Source of the DNA: Triops longicaudatus | Taxonomy: Eukaryota; Arthropoda; Branchiopoda; Notostraca; Triopsidae | Reading direction: 5' to 3' | DNA length: 64,000 nt | NCBI GenBank assembly: GCA_022885665.1 | Contig: JAGQDJ010000037.1 | Span: forward strand, 186,001 to 250,000 | In this document: positions 23,690-35,494 of the stretch, one piece after another | Layout: every line of letters starts with the position of its first letter | How positions within the stretch are numbered: the stretch's first letter is position 1 | Made by a program: the position numbers and the translations under genes | Notes under the pieces: model-generated | The model's input: the letters and a program-made list of their open reading frames with translations, nothing else | The model's database searches: none | Told to the model about the DNA's origin: nothing

Positions 23690-26600
23690 ATGCAAATGAG
23701 TCCTCTTTTTCTCTTCCTTCTCGCGTCATCTTCGTCGCGTATCGCAGCCTTCCAGCTTCAAACACCCCTCAATGCTTTTCTCCTTCCAAACTTGGCAAAA
23801 GTCACCACAGCTTCCTTCTCCCATCAAATCACATCACCAAAACCACTTGCAACGCATAAACACAGTGTAGTAGACCTCTTTCATCTCCTGTCTAGTATAT
23901 CTTGGCCTTTTAAGATGCTGTGAACCGGCCTTACTTCCCTTAGCTAGTCCTTTTCTTATTTTTTGAAATTTTTATGTCCACTACATAAAGCTATTGAAAA
24001 ACATGTGATTTTCCAATCCGAAGACTAGTTCAAATAAATAAAAAATAAGAAGCAAAACGAACACAGAAACAAGGCAAGCCTTGAACTTAACCAAGGAGGT
24101 CAATTCCCGGGGATTGAAGCTTGCTAGACACTTGAGATCAGAGCTACTTTCATCTTTCCTGGTTCTTCTCTCGCGTTTCATTCACTAAAATGGGGGGCAA
24201 TCACGTTAGTAAAGGTTCCAACCTAATTTTAACGTAAAGAAGTTTGTACTAGATTATGCAAACAGCTTCCGAAGAATGCTAAAGGGCCTTAAACAGGGTT
24301 TCATTGTTGCAGGTGGCAGTTGAAAAATCTTGTCTGCCTTTTTTTAATCTGGAGGGATATTTATGAACCCCAAAAAGAAAGAAAAATACATTTAAATAGG
24401 AGGAAAAAAATCGTATGCATGATCGAAAGGGAAATTAGACGAAACAAGAAAGTTGAAGCACGAAGTTAGTAGACATCCCTACCGGGCATAGCACATCCAT
24501 AACATTAGCTCCACACACGCATGCTTGGATGTGTTTGAGGACGGGGCGAGCATGCAAATGAGCCTTCTCATGCTGCTTCTCAGCTCATTTGAATCTTCTA
24601 CCACCTTCGCCTCGAAAGATAGAAGAATAAGAGAAAAAAAAGTAAAATAAGAACTATCAGCATCTTCCGCGTGCTGCGTACGTGGTTAGGGCTCGCGTCT
24701 CCACCTCTTCATCCAGGAGGATGCACACTTTTCAATGGAGCTGACGTGTATGGTGGTGAGGTCGAAGCCATCCACCTCTCCGAGGCAATAAACATTTTAA
24801 ATCGCATTATACCGCCCACACTTTCCGGTCTGCAAGAGCCTTACGCGTCTTGACTCGGTTATCACCAGCTTGGTGGTGCGCAAACGTATACACATCACAG
24901 TACCTTGGTACCAGCAGGCACACTGTACTAGAAGCTTTTTGGGGTTGGGCTTTGATGTATTGCAAACATTAAAAGCCAGCATAAGCTGCAATGAGAATAG
25001 TTTGGTGGGGTCATCCAAGAAGTGAAAAAGCGGGAAAAAGGAACCGCCCTCCACCGCTACATTGGTGTCCTGCGTTTCATTGCTAAGTAGTTAAAAACGT
25101 TTCATTTTTAAAGAAGTTTTTAAAGAATTAACTAATTTATTTTCTATATTTAAGAATGAAGTTGAAAATAAAGAACACAAGACTTATTATTGCCCAAAGA
25201 CGAGGAAGTTTGTGTTTCAGTTGGACATTGCGACTATTTAAATAAGCCAATGCGACTCGTCATTGTTATTAAGAATTACTGTACACTTCAACGGCTTTCT
25301 TTCACGCCTTTTTACAAGAAAGCCGATAGGGAAATCAGGAGATTTATATTCTTAAATTTATTTTTTTCTTCGTTAATAAGGTATTTTGTGAAAGAGTCGA
25401 GTATGTAATGTCTTACTGTGCATAAGCAATACAGCTGTTTGCAATTACACTTGTTTAATGCCACATCTGTTGAACATCAATAATGAACCCTCTCAATGAC
25501 AAACGTAAACAAGTTTCTTAATGTGATATGTTCGTAAGATGACTAGCCAAGGCGTTAAAAAGCTTAGAATTAAGGCTTAAGATACACAGGTGGTTAGCAT
25601 CACGGGGATCACATTCATCACGCGTTATTAAAAGCACTCCATCCCTTTTATTTCCTTCACAGTGGAAATGCTGCGATTCTACCTTTTCTAATCAGTGGGA
25701 GTTGCCAGGCCAAGGAAAAGAGGTATACAGTATATGTGATGTGTCCAATTTATGAAAAGACTAGCAGCGTTGGTCATAAATTTGTTTTTTCTCGCGATAG
25801 AAGGAGAGAGGGAGGATTCTCTTTTCAGTTCTTCCCATCAGTGCAATTCTCGCTATGGAAAAGGATTTTGATATGAAAAAGGAATGGCCCTCAGGATGAA
25901 CACGAAATCACAAAAAGGCTGAATATAATAAACACCGTGTGTGGTCGTATGTGTACGCGCTCTATACAACTCACGAAAAGAGCAAGACTCATTTGCATGG
26001 CAAAATGTTCCAAGTAAAAATATAAAAGAAAAAATAATCCAAGCTGAGAAACCCCTACGCCCTTGGCAACCAAGACTTCAATGAAGCCATCCAAACACAA
26101 AGCAATTGCTATTAACGCTTAAACAAACATAAAATGATGCAAGTATGGCGTCTTTACCAAATTCACTAGCGTCATCTATCGAAGCCAAGAAAACTACAAA
26201 TCCGCCACTAGACGCTAATAACTGCAAGCCTTTTACTTCGACCAACAAAGAAAAAGGAAGGAAAAAAAAAGGAATCCCAGCGATGCCTTATGGCGTCTTC
26301 TAGTACGTAAGCATCTCATGGCGGATTTCGCACATTCTTGCCGTTAGGAGCATAATTTGGCAGAGACTCAGTAACACAGAATTAAAAATAAAAAGTACTT
26401 TCGCAACAAGATCGTGAGTAAATTAAAAACGAAAATGTACTACAAAAACTAAAAGATGTAAAAATAATAAAAAAAAATAAATAAATAAGGCAAGAAATAT
26501 AATATGAAGTAGACAAATGTTAGTTTTGTCTATATAAATCCATTCATGCCCCAAAATTCTGCAATTGATGTTTTCTCGCTAAATGCATAAGCTCTGTTTT

Positions 26601-28259
26601 GACTGCTCATATCCTTACTTCGTTTCCACTAACATACACCTAAAATATTTGAAATATTTGAAATAGCTACGCAAGAAAGAAAAATAGCAAGTTTACAAAA
26701 GCGAGTGATTTAAACTAAGGAAAGCGAATAAATAAAGGAAAATAAAATTTCTTGCAAAAAAGGGTGTATCACAACGAAATAATTATAACATAACACAAAG
26801 GGGAGGATCACTGAATGTAAGACGTAAAGAGACTTCTCCAGACATCTATTAAGGACGTAGAAATGACAGACCGGACTTGTTTAAGCTTCTTCGCTTGCGG
26901 TCAAAGCTACCAAATTGAAACGCATCTCCTCCGGATCCACCGTCATGAGACGTTGACACACGGCAGCCACGTCCTAAAACACGGGAAAAGAGTCAAGGGA
27001 ATGTCAGTGTTTTCTTGTCACCTTCTTTTACGCCTACTTCATCACAATGACGCTCTCTATTCTTCTATTACCTCCATTCTTTCATTTTTTTTTTTTTGGG
27101 GGGGGGGGGGGGTCCTCGTTTAAAGAAAATAAAAGAGTCGCCTTCCGAGGTCAACTAAGTCCCTGTATCGTGTTATAACGCAAGAGCAGGGCCCACAGCA
27201 TCTTATCTCAAAAAACCTTATCTAGCAAGGTACCACGAGGTAAAAGCAAGGAGCTTATTCGCTTCTTAAGCACCTTTCCTCCCACCTTTGGTCAATATGC
27301 CACTCAAGGAGTGTGCTTACACTGCCACACACAAAAAATAAAAGCCTTCCAAAAAGCAAAGAACACTTAAAAACTCCCTAAGTACTTGGCACCGCACAAC
27401 TAACCTCAACCGAAGCTTCCAGGTATGTCGCGAGAAAATACGAAATAGTTCGACATCTTAAAAGTAAAAAATAAAATATGAAAAAATAAGAAAAAATCAT
27501 AAACATATTTACGAAAGAAAATACGAAACAGAGAAAGAAAAAACACAACGAAAAGTTTAAGGAACCAGAACGTCTACAAATGCAGATTCTGCTGCTCTTG
27601 TGTCAACAACGCCCTAACGACAAAAAGAGGGAAATTGTAAAGCAAATCTTGGAACTTTCACCGGTGCAGTTGTGAAGCTTTTAGCCTAAAGTGAGTCGAC
27701 CCACTCAGTTTTTCGAAATTTGATAAATCCCCATTGTGGACTAAACTCATTCATACGTCACGGTGGTTATAGTAAGGCCTCAAGCAACCATGCAAGACTC
27801 AATCCGTTCCACAACATTCATTCGCAACTCGAACAGGTTTCCTCTAAATTTACCTTCGCTTGGTTATAAAAACGTTTGTTATAAAAATGAATCTAATAAA
27901 ATTTTACTGAATTTAATTTTCAGCAATTTCCGTTTAAGTACTATGCAGACTTTTCCCATAAATCAAACCTGTTTATGTCAAATTAAAGACATCTTTCTAA
28001 AAATCTGCACTGCATATCCCAAGGAATGCTGCGAACGCGTGACTAAACGCCATTAGCCGGGAATTAAAGTTGGCCGAACAGATTTTGATGGGACTCTTTT
28101 TGTTGTGGCATGCGTGATAACCACCTCCGCTCACCAATAATAACGATGATAATAATAATCATAAAAATACTTTTTAAATGAGCGAGGACCGTACGGAAAC
28201 CTTTATCATAATAACCAAAGGGGGCCAAGACCTTTCCAACATTATCATTATGCAAATGA
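23690..28259. promoter_or_regulatory. cluster of four ATGCAAATGA octamer-type sites
   Basis: ATGCAAATGA occurs at 23690-23699, 24552-24561 and 28250-28259 on the plus strand and at 25989-25998 on the minus strand. The first three in map order are all followed by G and then a T/C-rich stretch. ATGCAAAT is the classic octamer of POU-domain factors. Four copies of a ten-base word in 4.6 kb is far above chance. They sit between the KLF gene and UCHL3 and inside the last UCHL3 intron. Confidence 0.45.
26155..26370. mobile_element. small terminal-inverted-repeat element (MITE-like), copy 1
   Basis: The left end, starting CCAAATT and reaching AAATCCGCCACTAGACGC, matches the reverse complement of the right end, which contains GGCGGATTTCGCACATTC and AATTTGG. 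The ends are about 55 bases with differences, and the whole is about 215 bp without coding capacity. A second copy with the same ends lies at 36588-36895. This is the structure of a miniature inverted-repeat transposable element. Confidence 0.6.
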
Positions 28260-30889
28260 CGTGACACGCGCTGCCCAGGGGAGCTGAATAACTTGGAACA
28301 GAAAAGACCTTCAAATCTTCCAACTTGTGAGCTGCCTTTCGCCCTGGCTCTGGGCAAATGTGTTTTATATGCGTCTTTGCAGTGATGCTGTATGTGATGT
28401 CACTTCCGGCCGTACTTCTTCTTTGGCTTGAATTTTAAGTTTTCCAAAAGCGTCATTCCGAAAGCCAACCAAAAGTTTAAAAGCTTGGCCATCCCACTCG
28501 ACACTACGAAGGCACTCGAACCAGGGCCACCAAGGCATGTGCGAATAAACAAAACGGCCCTCACTTACCCCGAGGAAAGACTCCTGGCTGCTGGGACCAC
28601 GATAAATGGGAAACGGCTTGCGACCATCTGAAGAGAATAAAAAAAAAATAGTAATAAAAAAATCAAAAACATAGTAAAAGATAAATATAGAAAATTAAAA
28701 ATAAATAAATGAATAAAAGTAACACAGGAAATAATCCGATAAGTAGTATTGTATTCTGAGGATGAGTCATACCTAACTCATAGAGACGATCATCTTTGGT
28801 GACGAAGGCGACAAAGTGCAGATCTACTTTCTCTTCCGGATTAGGAGCCTGAATATTAAAAACGAACATTATTTTCGTTTTAGTTTATTTGTGTAAATCC
28901 TAAGTTACTGTTACTTATACACCTTAACGGAATGTATTCTACTGTTCTATCGTTTATGCATTGTGTATTGATTTGCTTTTTATTTATATTTTTCATTATT
29001 TATATTTTTTGTTTACTGTATTATTTTACGTAGTTTACTGCACAGTTTCAATGTAATGCTAAGTAATGGTTCAAGGCAGCTTTTGTTTTATTGCAGTAAT
29101 TTTATTATAATTTTCTAGATTTCACCTTTCGATTTTCTTCACAGTAAATTTTTCGCCTGTTACTTATTTTCTTTTGATTATTATTTATAGCTATTATGCT
29201 ATATAATCTTCTTTATTGTATTTCTTGTATCTTACTAAAGTTTTAAATGTATTATATAAATTAAGAAGCTTAAGTACAAGCTGAAAATCTGGATATTAGG
29301 TACATAAATCTTAGTTTTATGCATAAATTTCGTCAAAATACTAATTTAAAATTTCCTTCAGTCCATCAACGTTGGTGAATTCCTTTTTCCTGGTTTATAC
29401 CTAAGAATAGCCTCTGTTTATTTTTATACCCCCTCAAATTTATTGAATTTATGACTATACTCCTATTATTATTTATATTATTTAATTTACTTAATATTAG
29501 TATTTATTGCAATATATATGCACAAGTCCTCTACAAACAGCCACAAGGCTCATTTATATTATTATGTGACGGACTAATATAAAAAATGGTCGAAGAAGGC
29601 AATTAACCTCAGTCTGGCCTTCTTGGGCGCTCTCTTCATGTGCGGAGGCAATACCCGAGTGTTCCTCCAAAGCTTTGCCACGTTCTTCGGGAGTTTTGTC
29701 CTTGTTAGCTTCTAAGAAGTCTTTCAGTGCGCCGTCAGCCAATGAAATGGTGTCCACGTTATTGGCAACTGCATGAAGCAATGCAATTGCACCACAGGCA
29801 TTGTTGATCGTCTGGGTCATGAAATAAAGTCCAGGCGAGAGTTCTTGGCCCTCTTTCTTAAGCTGCTCGACTTCTTTTTCGAAAAACGCTTCAAACTGTA
29901 CAAGAGAGAAAAAGGACCAGCATATCAGTTTCTATATAACGGGGAATAAAAAAGAGCTACAACAGCTCAATACTTTTATATGTACCTTATCATTGATGGG
30001 AAACAAGAGTACCACAGCCAAGACAGGTTGTGGAACAGCAGAAAGTAGTTCAGGCTCCAAACCATAAACGTCGCAAATCTTGAACTTATCAGGAACGCCC
30101 AGTTTGGCTAAAAACTGTTGCAAAACTCGCATTTAGTGAAAAAGAACGACAAAGTGAACAACAACTAGCAACTGGCACAAGCAGATGAAAGATACTATCG
30201 TTATTTGGTAGAACTGAATCAATACGTGCCAAGGAGAACCTGGTGACAATCTTTCGCCTAGTTGTTTTCTATTCAACCAAAAATATTTTTTGAAAAATCT
30301 TTACAAATACGTAAACGAAAATGAGAAGTTAATGAAAATCGTACATTACATTGAATGTGATACTTACAAAGCTTACGGGAGTAGCATTTATTTGTAGCCG
30401 CGATTTTTTAGCTTATTAAATGGTTTTATTCAGCAGGTGTATGAATGTTACCTATTTTGGAAATTATTTTAAGGAATTATTTTGGCCTTATCTTTAATTC
30501 TCATGCTTTAAGCTTCAATTTCCAACTAATTTTCACACTATCAGAATCTACAATTAGCTTTAATTTATTCAATTCGTTTTGACATCCTGTTACGAAATAG
30601 TGAATTATTTTGCAGGAACTAAAAATTACGATTTGCTACATTTAGTTAAACCAGGTAGTAGGAACACAGTTTAACTTGTCTTTTTTTATATTTTTAGAAG
30701 ACATTAATACTGTGAGTCATACTTCCTTGTAATGCGTTACCCTTAGTTACGCTGAAAACAACAAATGGTGCAGTGTAACAATTTTCTATAAATAATCTAT
30801 AAGTCACGTTATTATGGTTATACCTTATTCATGCCATCTGGGTTGCTTTCCAAAGGGATCCAGTTGACTTTACCAGATTCGGAGGACAT
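26881..30889 (-). CDS. UCHL3: ubiquitin carboxyl-terminal hydrolase L3 (UCH family, peptidase C12)
   Basis: Minus-strand exons in order are 30824-30889, 29986-30114, 29608-29895, 28773-28848, 28569-28627 and 26881-26973, all with GT-AG introns. The product is 236 aa against about 230 for vertebrate UCHL3. The chain opens MSSESGKVNWIPLESNPDGM and carries the oxyanion glutamine (Gln93) and nucleophile Cys99 in TQTINNACGAIALLHA, His172 in DLHFVAF and Asp187 in YELDGRKPFP, so the active site is complete. The C-terminus reads DPEEMRFNLVALTASEEA. The enzyme is cytosolic and removes small adducts or short peptides from the C-terminus of ubiquitin and, in vertebrates, NEDD8. The last exon lies 1.6 kb beyond exon 5 and contains no other exon I can see. 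A CpG-rich block precedes the start. Identity is near certain. Confidence 0.96.
26974..28568 (-). other. last intron of UCHL3 (1.6 kb)
   Basis: The donor reads GGG|GTAAGT and the acceptor TTTTAG before GACGTGGCT. It holds a T12-G16 homopolymer junction at about 27085-27112, the fourth ATGCAAATGA site at 28250-28259, and short motif-less frames. The other UCHL3 introns over 300 bases (28849-29607 and 30115-30823) are AT-rich and show nothing further. Confidence 0.7.
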
Positions 30890-31200
30890 TTTGTGAAAGC
30901 AAACGTGCACTACTTCGGTCTGACAAGCTTCTGGAGGCAACGCAAAACAGATCGGCGAAAGCAAAGCACGTCAGGAATGTTGGCCACGTCGAGAAACGTC
31001 GAAACCACGGTGCAAGCGCCGGCCGGCAATAACAAGATCAGTAGCCGACGGGCAAGTAGGTAGGTCCGGGTGCTTTCACTCACCGGTGACGCTGAGTTCC
31101 CGGCGCAGAAGCGATGGTTGCGCTTGCGGAGCGTAGTGCAAGAACTAAAACTAGTGCGATTGCAGAAACGACTGCTTACAACGCAGCGCGCTGCCGCTGA
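30890..31200 (-). promoter_or_regulatory. CpG-rich promoter region of UCHL3
   Basis: The 310 bases upstream of the UCHL3 ATG are strikingly richer in CG dinucleotides than the AT-rich surroundings (for example GCGCCGGCCGGC near 31016 and repeated CGCTTGCGGAGCG-type words near 31120). This is the pattern expected of a broad, unmethylated housekeeping promoter. No TATA box is obvious. Confidence 0.6.
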
Positions 31201-31754
31201 ACAATTAGTTTAAAATATTAGGGAAAAAATAAAACAAAAATAAAATAAAATCTCTATGAAAAGAAGACTTCTTAAAAAATATTATGCGTGGTTAATGTAT
31301 AATTTCAGAACATCTCAAGCACAGTGTAAGGATTTGTGTTTAAGTTTTCCTTATTCGCAGAATGTTCCATCGCGCAAGTTGAGGAACTCCAAATGAAGGT
31401 TCATGGTCTTACCACTAGAGATGCCAGTGCTGTAACTGCCATATTTTGACGATTTTCTCAGTAAGAAATTCAGTTTTTCCCAAAAATGAAAAAGAATCCT
31501 ACCGTACAAGTAAATCAAGTCGAATTTAATCTAACCAAAGTAACATATCCTAGCTAAGCAAAAGAGCTTTATATTCCTCACACAAGAGGTGCTAGTGAAG
31601 TGGCCGCCATATTTTAATAGTTGTATGCACCATTAAGAGGAATATAAGTTCATGCAATAATAAAAAACGAGTTTACACCGTAAGAAACGTATCGTTTTTG
31701 TAAATGGAAAGATTTATTATTGTATAAAAAATAATTTCGGTTTATAGAAATAAT
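31201..31754. other. spacer between UCHL3 promoter and the 3' end of the transporter gene
   Basis: About 550 bases without a gene. It holds an imperfect direct repeat of 40 bases (31412-31451 and 31580-31619), each copy ending in GCCATATTTT. It also holds TTTATT at 31713-31718, a minus-strand AATAAA only 37 bases past the transporter stop codon and therefore its likely polyadenylation signal. Confidence 0.65.
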
Positions 31755-34700
31755 TTAGTCAGCTTTAGCTGGCTGCGCCACTTGTAAGAGCAACTGGACT
31801 TGTTTTGTCAAACCACCTATGCATGCGAAAAAAGTGTTAAATATTTCAACAAGAAATTTCCAAAGAGGCTCGAAGCTTACCCAGACACAGCGGTGAAATC
31901 CCTCCGTGTATGAAAACTGTATAAACGACAACTCCGATGCCCATGAATACTAAAGAGTAGAGGTAAGCAAACTGAGGTTCCTGGATTATAGGAGCGAAAA
32001 CTAAGAAGAGCGACATGAAGAAGACGAGACACGGAATCACAATATGGACCTAAGAACCAAAAGCGCAAATAATCCACGGAGTTCAAAGCAAATTCGAAAG
32101 TAGCGAATAAATTTTTTATAGTGAGCTAAATAAAATATGAAAGTTAATATAACATTTCTTTACTTTATAAGGTCGAATTCGCGTTTTGTTATTGATCCGC
32201 ATGGATATTAGACCGATCATGGTAAGGGCATAAAAGATCCATTGCGAAAAGCTGATGAAATCGATAAGTTTGTTGACGTTGCCCAGCAGGAGCATAATCA
32301 TGGCTACGATGACCTGAAAAACCGAGTAAATTTTACACACATTTTGGCAATGTCTGAAGTACGAAAACTTGCAACCGAAAATTCCTCATACCGTGAAAAT
32401 GATGGATGGGGAAGGTGTCAACCTTAGGATATCAACATAAGAGAGCATGTCGATCATGTGTCCCTGTCGAGCGGCCACGAAACACAGCCTAGTTTGGGAA
32501 TGACATAAGATATATAAACTTCCTCCCGCATCAGTCATTTTCTCTAATATGGAAACCTCGCCGAAACGAAACACCCGCCATTAAGTGCCCCAAATGTGGA
32601 CATCGCCACCGCTAACGGAATCAAAAAACTGAAGTGTCCCAACGTTTTCTGGCCGAAATCCTGGGGAAAAAAAAAATCAATCACTCAATGAGGAAATTTT
32701 CAGTTAACACTTTTGGACAGTTATAACTACAGTTTTTTCGAATCAAAGACGAATTCTAATATTTATTATTCGAATTATTTTTTTTATTCGGATACCAAGC
32801 TTTTATTTCTGTGCGAAACTGCGCTGCATTTCGCGAAAGAGTAACATGGCCGCTACTCCACTAGCGCATCTTGCGACAGAATTGTAGGCCCTAAGCTTGA
32901 ACCTGTCTTACAAAGACACACCTTGCGCCTACTATTTATCACAACTATAAAGTAGATAATATATAAAGGTAACTTATAATTTTAAGTTAATTAAAGTGGC
33001 TAAAAAAAATGAATCTTACTACGGCGACAGCTTTGGAGTTAATGATTTCTGCCGGTGTGAGTACGGTAAAGTACGCGACATTGACTAGGAAGTAGCAGGT
33101 TGCCACCAATGGAATGCTGATGATGATAGCCCGGGGCAAATTCTTGGAAGGGTTTTGCAACTCTTCGATAACGTAGTTCAAGTTGCTCCTAGTATTCAAA
33201 ACAAGATAAATTAGATAAAAAATGAATCCGACATAAGATGACACTGAAATATGTCTTCACATTGCTTCATAAATACTGTCACGATCAATTGCCTTTCTTC
33301 GTTTTGCTTATGTGGAGAATGCGCTGGGCATCACAGACTCTCTTGTACACGACGAAGAAAATAATAAAAAATGATAGGATGATGATCCTTACCATCCATT
33401 ATAAGCGAACATGGTACTATAAAAAGCGGTGGCAATATTCCCGGGCGATGACGTTGAATGGGCGAAGCCTTCGGACAAGGACCCAAAACGGCCTAACAAA
33501 AGATTTTCTCCTTTTATTTCTAATACAAAACCCAACTCGGCCTCCGACCATGTTCATTTCAAAAGCTTCTTAAAAAAACGTGATGAGATTTTTTTGAAAG
33601 AAGGGATGCTAATCTTGCCTCGGATGATGTTATAAAGTCCTATAAGGATAATGACAGCGATGGCCAATAATTTAGCAGTCGTAAACACGTTCTGAACCCG
33701 GGCAGCCAGGACAGTGCTCCGGCAGTTGATAACCGTGACGATAACTGGTGATACAAGGTTTTAAAAAGTACATGATAAGCTTTCGTGGGCTTGTATAATG
33801 AAATGTTGTGAGTTAGGTTTACATAAACATAACCAGGCGATTAAGGTTTTGACAGTTTCGAGTTCCGGAGCGTCTTCGCAAACACCCAACGCTTCAGCAA
33901 TGGGATTGACGGTGTACTCGGCAAAACTGAGAACCACTACCACCCAGCCAGCCGGGATTAGCAGTATTGCATTGAGCCATAAGAAAAGGAAGGCGGGGAG
34001 CTGGCCCCAAAAACGATGAAATGATCCATAACTCTCCAGGAGATAAATGTAATTCCCGCCCGATTTCGGAATGGTGGTGCCCAGTTCTGCGTAAGTTAAG
34101 GCACCTAATATAAAGAAAGATGCAATTATCACAGATATACCCTTATTATGTTTTTTTTTTTATTTTATTTTCTGCTTTTCGTTACTTACCCAGCATAGCC
34201 AAAATTCCACCCGCTATCCACACCACCAAACATAATCCAACAGATTCCGTTTCCTCGATGACAAATCCCGGAGCGATAAATATACCCGAACCTGAGGACA
34301 AGCTAACAATTGAAAATACCACGAACGGGGAATAAAACTAAAGCTAGTTATGTAGGAGACACGGGGCAAGCTGGAAAGAAAAATATGCGTATGATATAAA
34401 ACTGAACAAATAAATGAAATAGCTTGTTTTGTAAGAAAATCAGTATTCTTATTACATTATTCGAAAGAAAAGCTTCAACTGGCTTCATAAATCATTTTGT
34501 TAGTGCCCGGAAGTTTTCATTTCAAATGATCGTCACTAGAATTAGAGTAGATTCCACGTACAGCATTTTGTGCGCGCGAGTTGCATGTAATAATTGATGT
34601 ACCAATGAAAATTACTAAAGGACCAAAGATTTCTGAAGAAAAAAAATAGAAATAATAAAAAAATTAAACCAAGAAAGCAGTAAAAAGTGCAAAAATGCTG

Positions 34701-35395
34701 GTAACTGCGACCAAAACTAGCTTCGCATTTGACGTGCCACTCTATTAGCGCCACCAGTGGCAAGTTAGCGAACCGGAGTTTAGAATACGTTTTGGGACAC
34801 GTAGGGACTAAAGGACAGTAAAATTAGCCACGAATTCTTCACAAATTTCAAAAATTCAAGAGAATTTAACATTATCATTAAGCTTTTTCGAAAATTTAAG
34901 CTTTCAACAATGAAAATCCCGTGTTTTAGATGCGCTTTATATAGTGCTGTGAATGAAAACCCGCGACTTTTTGTATGAATTCTCACGTTCTGCCAATTTA
35001 TATACCTCCGGGCGATAAATTAAGTTTGTGCACAACTAATGACAATCGTCTCTAGTACAATTGGTCCTTGTCTCCTTTACTTTCCAAACTTACCAATAAT
35101 AGTTCCCACAATTAGTGAAACTGCGCTGAACAAACCCAGACTCCTTTCGAGGCGGAGTTCACATTTGCCAAGTTTTGGTTTCTGGACACATGTGCTGTCA
35201 CAACTCGCTTCCACACCATAGCCGTTCAATGATGCTAATTTGGAAAACAAATAACATGGAGTAAAATATCAGTAAATCACTTGTACAGGACACCAAAGGA
35301 AGTACAAAACAAGAACGTTTTCCTTTCCTGCTGTTTTTCTTAAAAAAAAGCTTACGCTGAGGATTTTCGTCGTGGACAAATCCAGCGTTATTCAT
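31755..35395 (-). CDS. SLC7A9: b(0,+)-type light-chain amino-acid transporter, SLC7 family
   Basis: Twelve minus-strand exons: 35356-35395, 35094-35234, 34190-34291, 33823-34104, 33619-33744, 33393-33492, 33020-33188, 32557-32660, 32392-32488, 32164-32313, 31881-32049 and 31755-31816. They give 513 aa, the usual length. Markers are GTIIGSGIFIAPGF in TM1, GALTYAELGTTIPKSGGNY, an extracellular cysteine near residue 170 (VCEDAPE) where light chains form the disulfide with the heavy-chain glycoprotein, NGWSNLNYVIEEL, and NGGCFVSARLCFVAARQGHM. The last segments resemble SLC7A9 more than LAT1. Such proteins have twelve membrane spans and exchange cationic and neutral amino acids in a heterodimer at the plasma membrane. 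Intron 5 has a GC-AG boundary (see separate entry); all others are GT-AG. Paired E-boxes lie about 80-100 bases upstream. The family is certain; the exact member and substrate range are inferred. Confidence 0.93.
33493..33618 (-). other. GC-AG intron in the SLC7 gene
   Basis: The donor reads CGAG|GCAAGAT (minus strand, cut between 33619 and 33618) and the acceptor is TTGTTAG before 33492. A GT donor is not available at this point. With the GC site the split glycine codon (G|GC) and the downstream frame are restored exactly. The donor otherwise matches the AG|GCAAG consensus of the minor GC-AG class spliced by the major spliceosome. Confidence 0.8.
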
Positions 35396-35473
35396 GGCGT
35401 TCTATGGGCAATCCTCAAATACTACTACTTCTTCCCTAATACGCTGTGGAGAGTAATTAGGAGCAGGGAAGAT

Positions 35474-35494
35474 CACGTGGTTTATTGTCACGTG
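35474..35494. promoter_or_regulatory. paired CACGTG E-boxes upstream of the SLC7 gene
   Basis: CACGTG occurs at 35474-35479 and 35489-35494, in the contexts GATCACGTGG and GTCACGTGGT, 15 bases apart centre to centre. They lie 79-99 bases upstream of the transporter's start codon. GTCACGTG is the core of the CLEAR/M-box motif bound by MITF/TFEB, which control nutrient and lysosome genes. CLOCK- or USF-type factors bind the same core. The site is real as sequence; the factor is inferred. Confidence 0.5.

Larger units (their letters stand above)
18530..26880. other. convergent intergenic region between the KLF gene and UCHL3
   Basis: The two genes point toward each other across 8.4 kb. An AATAAA at 18993-18998 could end the KLF transcript. 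The stretch contains an exact 16-base duplication (18834-18849 and 18863-18878), the inverted-repeat element 21697-23046, a DR3 nuclear-receptor motif (23666-23680), three of the four ATGCAAATGA sites and a small TIR element (26155-26370). No gene is recognised. A short frame at 20335-20544 encodes a hydrophobic N-terminal segment and is discussed under findings. Confidence 0.6.
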
